This document shows positions 6,187 through 10,315 of a stretch of 10,315 nucleotides of DNA, piece by piece. This DNA comes from Promethearchaeota archaeon (GTDB lineage: Archaea > Asgardarchaeota > Lokiarchaeia > Sigyniarchaeales > SOKP01). The notes beneath the pieces were generated by a model that saw only the letters and a list, made by a program, of their open reading frames with translations, was not told the DNA's origin and ran no database searches. Position numbers and translations under genes: made by a program. The stretch is from the NCBI GenBank assembly GCA_030605895.1, contig JAUWHL010000042.1, forward strand, positions 1 through 10,315, in the 5' to 3' direction. Position 1 is the stretch's first letter, and each line of letters begins with the position of its first letter.

Positions 6187-7626
6187 ATGAGAACAAATCA
6201 GCTTTTTATCGAGTTCAAAACTGAATTATTAAAGATAAAAGATAAAAAGAAATTTGAAAAAGCTTATTACGAGAAGCTAAGGAAATGTCTTAAAGCGGGA
6301 AAATTCATAGCTTTTGAATTGTTATTTAATGCATCAGTTGATTTCAATCTTTTTATTGATATTAAAAAAATTCCTGATCGTTTTAATATTATTTCAAAAT
6401 TGCTTTTAAATTGTACAGATAAAGTATCAACGGGGTATCATACTTCAGCACTTGGAGAAATAATTGATATTTTAAGATTTTGTAAAAAATACCATTTATT
6501 AGAGAAACAATTAAGCGTTTTAGAAAAAAAAACCCTTAAGAATCTCAAGAAAGACACTTTATTTTTAGCAAATTTAAATGATTTATTCGGTAAAGTATCA
6601 AATTCATTTATTTTATATATTTATAATGTAATACCCCAAGATCTGTATAATTATTTTATTACAAGTCCAATTTCCTTTTTTCCTGATCGAGATGAGCTAG
6701 TGCACTATATCAAAAATATTTTTTTTGACCAATATACGATTTATGGTCTTAGTGTTAGAAATTTAAGCACTATTGACGATTTTATTAAGGTTTTTAAAGA
6801 GAATTATCCTTTTGAAGAAAATCAATTAAAAAATCAAGAAGAACTATTAATTGTTAAGGGTAAAGAACTTATCGAATTTAACGTCACTTATAAATATAGA
6901 ATGTTTTATTATGATACAGAAGAAGAACATGAACATCATGAGATTAAAAAACATCTTATTTCTCCTAGTAATATTATGAAAAATTTATATAAAATCTTAA
7001 TGAAGAGAAATTATAATTTTTATAGCTTATCAATGGTTCTTCTTGGAGGTTTAGGACCACAAGGATTAGGTTTTACATATTCTACACCTAAAGGAGAAGT
7101 TATTGAAATATGTTCAGATCAAAAAGAATCTGAAGCAATTATCATTAAATATAAACAATATTTAAAGAGAAAATTTATGTTAAAATTAGAGAAAGAATTG
7201 GAGAATTTTAGAATTGATGAGAAAGTTAAATATAAAATAATAAAATTCCTATCAGAAATTCTTAATCAGAAAGAATTAATTAATTACTATAAAAAAGATC
7301 CATTAATAAAGAAAATAAAAACATTTCTAGAACAACTAGAAGAATTTCAAGAAGGACATATAATTGAGCTTCAAGAATTAATAAATAAGATTTCAAAAGC
7401 AATTTCAATTATCCTTAAAAGGATTAAGCTAAGAGATCAATTCATAACCCGTATGGATTTAATAGTAAAAGATAAAATTAAAGCTGAAGAGGTTGCAAAA
7501 TTAACAAGTTTAAAGGGGAAATCTCATTATGATGTGTTACGTGAACGATTTTTCTTTCAAAATATAGTAAATCGGTTTTATGAAATCTACAAGAATAATA
7601 AAAAAGAAAACGATAATCAAGTATAA
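6187..7626 (+). CDS. Unrecognised 479-residue, charge-rich, mostly helical protein
   Basis: I do not recognise a family. The frame is long, begins with ATG, has no frameshift and shows normal AT-rich codon use, so it is a real gene. Residues 1-200 are helical with Lys/Phe/Tyr-rich segments. An acidic-histidine cluster (EEEHEHHEIKKH) lies at 245-256. The most distinctive part is LLGGLGPQGLGFTYSTPKG at 285-303, a Gly-rich turn between hydrophobic strands that suggests a small alpha/beta domain of about 220-320. After that the protein is Lys/Glu-rich and probably coiled-coil to the end (about 318-475). There is no signal peptide or membrane helix, so it is probably cytosolic. It sits 70 bases after the Roadblock gene on the same strand and converges with the 490-residue gene (32 bases between stops). 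Cotranscription with Roadblock is possible but a T-rich spacer argues for caution. Confidence 0.75.
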   Translation: MRTNQLFIEFKTELLKIKDKKKFEKAYYEKLRKCLKAGKFIAFELLFNASVDFNLFIDIKKIPDRFNIISKLLLNCTDKVSTGYHTSALGEIIDILRFCKKYHLLEKQLSVLEKKTLKNLKKDTLFLANLNDLFGKVSNSFILYIYNVIPQDLYNYFITSPISFFPDRDELVHYIKNIFFDQYTIYGLSVRNLSTIDDFIKVFKENYPFEENQLKNQEELLIVKGKELIEFNVTYKYRMFYYDTEEEHEHHEIKKHLISPSNIMKNLYKILMKRNYNFYSLSMVLLGGLGPQGLGFTYSTPKGEVIEICSDQKESEAIIIKYKQYLKRKFMLKLEKELENFRIDEKVKYKIIKFLSEILNQKELINYYKKDPLIKKIKTFLEQLEEFQEGHIIELQELINKISKAISIILKRIKLRDQFITRMDLIVKDKIKAEEVAKLTSLKGKSHYDVLRERFFFQNIVNRFYEIYKNNKKENDNQV

Positions 7627-7658
7627 TAGTTGGGAGAAATAAAAAGAAAACATTAAAA

Positions 7659-9131
7659 TTACTTTCTTATTTCTTGAATTTGATCAAAGATGTGGTCAAA
7701 ACGCTCTCTTATAGAACCATATAGACCTTCTTCTTCAGACACTACTGAATTAATCGCTGTTTTCAATCCATAATGACTTTCTGAAATTAATATCCTTATT
7801 GGTAAAGTAAGTATTTCATTGATTACCATTAAAAATTCTTGAATAATATTAATGATTTGAGGCATTTTCTCACGAGATCTATCAATAGTAGACGTTTCTG
7901 ATGATATTAAGCCGTTCTCACGTTCTTGTTTTAATTCTTCCCAAACATTGTCTTTTAATTCGGAAAAATCGATGCCTAAATTTTCTAGTGCCATTTGAAC
8001 GCCATCAAAAAGATAGTTGATTGTATCTTTGCCAGTAAAGAGTTTCACATTTTCTACCATTTCTGGAGGTGCCAAACCTTCTAGAAAACTTACAAGTAAT
8101 GAATTATAATCACGTATTACATCCAAAGGAACAAACAATAATATCATTTCTTTTAATTGCTTAAAAATATATCCAAGAATTTTCGCAAACCACTCATTCT
8201 GGAGAGATTTTTCTAATAATCCACCATATTCATTCAAAATATGAGTTCCGAGGTATCCAATAATGCGAATCATATCATCTTCATAATTTCTAAAATAATC
8301 AAAAAAATGCTCTGGTTCCATATTCAGTTTATCTCTAATAATATCGGAAACTCTTTCCTTTATGCCTTCTAATGGTTCATCAAGATATTCCTCTAATTTG
8401 TCAATAGATATAACATCTTGTAGTTTGTCAAAAATATCTAGTTTTGTTTCTTGAACAATTTCTTCTTCTTCAATAGACTCGCCAAAAAATTTGCCTAATA
8501 CATTTCTTTCTTGAATTTTTGAATCCATAAGTTCTTTCCATTCTTTTAAATCATGGATTTTACAGATAAATTGTAAGGAATCTCCTCCTTTAGTAATACA
8601 TGTTTGTTCCACTATTTGAATCCTATAGTTATTTCTTTTTATCTTTAATATAAAATTTGCCACAGTTTCCAGCATTCCGCAAAGTCCACAGGCTAAGCCT
8701 TCTGTATTCTTATCTTTTAATTTTTCAAAAGCAAAAGTGTCTTCATTATCTTTACCATAATCAGCACAGATTGGACATTGATTGATTTTTAAAACATAAT
8801 CATTATATTTTGAACCCTCTTTATATATTTCTTCATAGGAATAATCTTCTAGTTCTCTTCCAAATACAACAACCCAAAGAATCTCGAAATAATCCAGAAC
8901 TTTTTTAGGAGATCCTGGCATAAATTTAAAAATACTTGAATGGCGTTCACAAGATTCATAAGCTGCTCTCTTTCCTATTTCTCTTAGGATAATTAAGCTC
9001 TCTTCTTCATTTTTAGTAATCTCATTAATCTCTTTAAGAATCTCTCTATAAAGTAAGGTATAAAATAAAGCGTTTGTAGAACGCCCAAATACTTTTGTTA
9101 TCTTCTTCAATAACCACTGAAATGCTCCCAT
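7659..9131 (-). CDS. Large protein with N-terminal Bet3(TRAPP)/V4R-like domain and long helical C-terminal region
   Basis: In this 490-residue protein, residues 1-195 resemble the V4R/Bet3 fold: N-terminal helices, CPIC at 119-122, CGLCGMLETVANF at 148-160 and a closing strand pair with E175-Q-T-C178 and GGDSLQFIC190. That order (Cys pair, small-residue helix, E-x-x-C, Gly-Asp, Cys in the last strand) is typical of V4R-type domains, which bind small ligands or metals; Bet3 relatives build the TRAPP tethering complex. The four cysteines C119, C122, C148 and C151 could bind zinc. From about 196 to 490 I recognise nothing: acidic, helical segments with a hydrophobic stretch at 327-337, too short and charged at its edges for a clear membrane helix. 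Its start lies 2 bases after the stop of the 170-residue gene and has a strong Shine-Dalgarno site, indicating translational coupling. The domain call is by pattern, not alignment; a cysteine-rich hydrolase-type domain is an alternative. Confidence 0.6.
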   Translation of the reverse strand: MGAFQWLLKKITKVFGRSTNALFYTLLYREILKEINEITKNEEESLIILREIGKRAAYESCERHSSIFKFMPGSPKKVLDYFEILWVVVFGRELEDYSYEEIYKEGSKYNDYVLKINQCPICADYGKDNEDTFAFEKLKDKNTEGLACGLCGMLETVANFILKIKRNNYRIQIVEQTCITKGGDSLQFICKIHDLKEWKELMDSKIQERNVLGKFFGESIEEEEIVQETKLDIFDKLQDVISIDKLEEYLDEPLEGIKERVSDIIRDKLNMEPEHFFDYFRNYEDDMIRIIGYLGTHILNEYGGLLEKSLQNEWFAKILGYIFKQLKEMILLFVPLDVIRDYNSLLVSFLEGLAPPEMVENVKLFTGKDTINYLFDGVQMALENLGIDFSELKDNVWEELKQERENGLISSETSTIDRSREKMPQIINIIQEFLMVINEILTLPIRILISESHYGLKTAINSVVSEEEGLYGSIRERFDHIFDQIQEIRK

Positions 9132-9133
9132 CT

Positions 9134-9646
9134 TTAGGAACTCCTCCCAGTTTTATATTTGTATAATTGAACACACGTTTTGTTTCCGAATGCTCGAGAC
9201 TCTTTTATTTCATAAGGTTCTAAAAAGAGAGAAGATGGATCACTAGATTCATTATTGATAAGAGAAATGATTTCAGACACCATTCCTAATATTATTTCAC
9301 AACCAGCTATTTCTATATCATCATAATGATATTTACATAATGCACATCTATAATCTTGGACTCTGATTAAATTCTCCACATCATTTATTACAATTGAAGT
9401 AGAACTGTTAAATACTTTTTGATAAACAGTTGCTATAACATCTTTTATATTCGAAATATTAACATAATTTGTTGGTTTCCAGTATCGAATATAAGTTTTA
9501 GCCATGTTTTGTCCCATTTTTCTTAATTTATCTTTCAAATCAGGAACACCGTTTTTTTCCATGAGTTTTGCTAGAATATAAATGCTGTTACGCATTTGAT
9601 TCATAGTTGCATCCGTTTGAATTAAATCTTTCCTCGAATAATTCAT
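9134..9646 (-). CDS. Small Bet3(TRAPP)/V4R-like domain protein
   Basis: The 170-residue protein has a helical N-terminal half (about 5-95), then CALC at 101-104, C116 before a helix (EIILGMVSEIISLI, 117-130), and a C-terminal strand pair LEPYEIKESRAFGNKTCVQLYKY (142-164, with E149 and C158). The order and spacing match the N-terminal domain of the downstream 490-residue protein: a Cys pair, a further Cys before a helix, then E-x(8)-C in the closing strands. This suggests a Bet3/V4R-fold module, and the two products may dimerise as TRAPP subunits do. No signal peptide or membrane segment is seen. It is first in a two-gene operon; a TATA-like box lies so close to the ATG that the mRNA may be leaderless. 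The ligand, if any, is unknown. Family assignment is tentative, coding status is not. Confidence 0.62.
   Translation of the reverse strand: MNYSRKDLIQTDATMNQMRNSIYILAKLMEKNGVPDLKDKLRKMGQNMAKTYIRYWKPTNYVNISNIKDVIATVYQKVFNSSTSIVINDVENLIRVQDYRCALCKYHYDDIEIAGCEIILGMVSEIISLINNESSDPSSLFLEPYEIKESRAFGNKTCVQLYKYKTGRSS
9141..9147 (-). promoter_or_regulatory. Strong Shine-Dalgarno site for the 490-residue gene, inside the upstream coding sequence
   Basis: On the minus strand GGAGGAG ends 9 bases before the ATG at 9131 and lies within the last codons (Gly-Arg-Ser-Ser) of the 170-residue gene. It is the only clear Shine-Dalgarno match seen before a start codon in the window, and it fixes that start. It indicates re-initiation or coupled translation of the pair. 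Confidence 0.8.
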
Positions 9647-9951
9647 AGTTCTATTATGACATCTTATATTAAATTAAATATTGGAAAAATACATTAAATA
9701 AAAAATTTTTAATCTGATTAATAGATTATTTGTATGATTTCAAAATAACTTCTAAATTTTAATAATCACATTTCTTTTAATTTTTTAGCAAATTAGATTA
9801 ATTTCCATTACTTAATACAACTATTTTTATACAACATTCACCTCTAAAAAACCTAGTAATCTTTTAAAAAATTAATATAACACTCAAAAAATCTTGTAAA
9901 AAAGGAAATATAAATTTTATTTATAAAATCATATTAAATTGAGGCTATTTC
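9647..9951. other. 305-base AT-rich intergenic region
   Basis: No credible open frame or tRNA is seen here on either strand. The left end holds the promoter of the 170-residue gene, and the right end holds a probable terminator of the thioredoxin gene. The middle (about 9690-9890) is AT-rich with several A-runs, which read as T-runs on the minus strand and could contribute further to transcription termination. I see no convincing box C/D pair or other small RNA. Confidence 0.6.
9663..9678 (-). promoter_or_regulatory. TATA-like box upstream of the 170-residue Bet3/V4R-like gene
   Basis: On the minus strand TTTAATTTAATATAAG is centred about 25 bases before the ATG at 9646. With normal archaeal spacing, transcription would start at or next to the start codon, giving a leaderless mRNA, which agrees with the absence of a Shine-Dalgarno site for this gene. 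Confidence 0.4.
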
Positions 9952-9952
9952 C
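9898..9952 (-). terminator. Probable hairpin plus T-run terminator of the thioredoxin gene
   Basis: Read on the minus strand, GGAAATA (9946-9952) overlaps the thioredoxin stop and pairs perfectly with TATTTCC (9904-9910), which is followed at once by TTTTTT (9898-9903). A second small hairpin (ATTTTAT/ATAAAAT arms) lies within the loop. Archaeal termination depends mainly on T-runs, so the T-run is the firmer part. Confidence 0.45.
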
Positions 9953-10308
9953 TACATTTTTTTAATTATTTCTCTAAGAACTTGTTCTCCAGCTGCGCCT
10001 ACCATAATTCCATTCCTTACAAGTAATTGTCCTTCAACTTCTATAGGATGATTCAAGAGTTCACCATTATTGAAGAGGAGGAGTGTAGGTATTGCAGTAA
10101 TTCCAAATTTTTCTCCAAGAGGTCTGTTTTGATCAAGATCTTCTTTCAATAACATTATTAAGCCTTCCTCATTCAACTTTTCTAAGGTTGGACTTAAAAA
10201 GCGACAAGGACCACACCATGTAGTATATACATCCAGAATAACTTTCCCTTGTTTCATTTCCTCCGTAATTTCAAATCCAAATTCTTTTAGTTCTTCTATA
10301 TTTGTCAT
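9952..10308 (-). CDS. Thioredoxin family protein with WCGPC active site
   Basis: This 118-residue cytosolic protein has the thioredoxin fold: strand VILDVYTT, the redox-active WCGPC (31-35, C32 and C35), helix RFLSPTLEKLNEE, the AIPTLLLFNNGE segment with the conserved cis-proline P74, and a C-terminal helix EQVLREIIKKM. It should reduce disulfides in target proteins using thioredoxin reductase or a comparable donor. Between the last two strands, residues 84-103 (NHPIEVEGQLLVRNGIMVG region) are longer than the short turn in ordinary thioredoxins, by roughly ten residues, perhaps a lineage feature. The ATG at 10308 gives a normal length, but only 7 bases are visible upstream, so a slightly longer form cannot be excluded; the ATGA at the start could overlap the stop of an upstream gene. 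Confidence 0.92.
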   Translation of the reverse strand: MTNIEELKEFGFEITEEMKQGKVILDVYTTWCGPCRFLSPTLEKLNEEGLIMLLKEDLDQNRPLGEKFGITAIPTLLLFNNGELLNHPIEVEGQLLVRNGIMVGAAGEQVLREIIKKM

Positions 10309-10315
10309 GTCATCT

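Noticed and set aside
8130..8152. Possible membrane helix in the 490-residue protein (residues 327-337 region)
   Set aside because: The hydrophobic run is only about 11 residues, flanked by charged residues (KE before, DVIRD after), so a buried or amphipathic helix is more likely.
9690..9890. Possible small RNA gene in the long intergenic region
   Set aside because: No properly spaced box C/D or H/ACA elements, no GC-rich structured core and no tRNA fold could be recognised.

Overview
The window looks like a chromosomal segment of an Asgard archaeon, probably Lokiarchaeia-like. By eye it is very AT-rich. It combines archaeal features (type 2 methionine aminopeptidase, archaeal-type Sec61 beta, TATA-like boxes close to start codons, few Shine-Dalgarno sites) with genes associated with eukaryotes: a ribophorin I-like oligosaccharyltransferase subunit, a Roadblock/LC7 protein, and two proteins resembling the Bet3 (TRAPP)/V4R fold. 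The lineage is inferred from gene content only; there is no rRNA or tRNA gene in the window.

Layout. Positions 1-1482 (minus) hold a ribophorin I-like membrane protein that runs off the left edge. It is divergent from the Sec61 beta gene (1639-1860, plus), which is followed by a small MazG-like protein with a C-terminal cysteine cluster (1912-2205) and a DUF354 putative glycosyltransferase (2331-3440). A convergent minus-strand pair follows: a GT4 glycosyltransferase (3459-4571) downstream of the type 2 methionine aminopeptidase (4614-5591). A short divergent promoter region separates the aminopeptidase from the Roadblock gene (5745-6116, plus, TTG start), which precedes a large unrecognised protein (6187-7626). 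Facing it is a tightly coupled minus-strand pair: a 170-residue Bet3/V4R-like protein (9134-9646) and a 490-residue protein with a similar N-terminal domain and a long helical tail (7659-9131). After about 300 bases without a gene comes a thioredoxin (9952-10308, minus) at the right edge.

How the genes may work together. The left third reads as protein export and co-/post-translocational modification: a Sec61 translocon subunit beside a putative oligosaccharyltransferase accessory subunit, with two glycosyltransferases and the enzyme that trims initiator methionine nearby. The right half holds small-GTPase and trafficking-associated folds (Roadblock; tandem Bet3/V4R-like) plus an orphan protein. 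The most notable items are the ribophorin I-like gene facing Sec61 beta and the tandem Bet3/V4R-like operon with its large uncharacterised extension.
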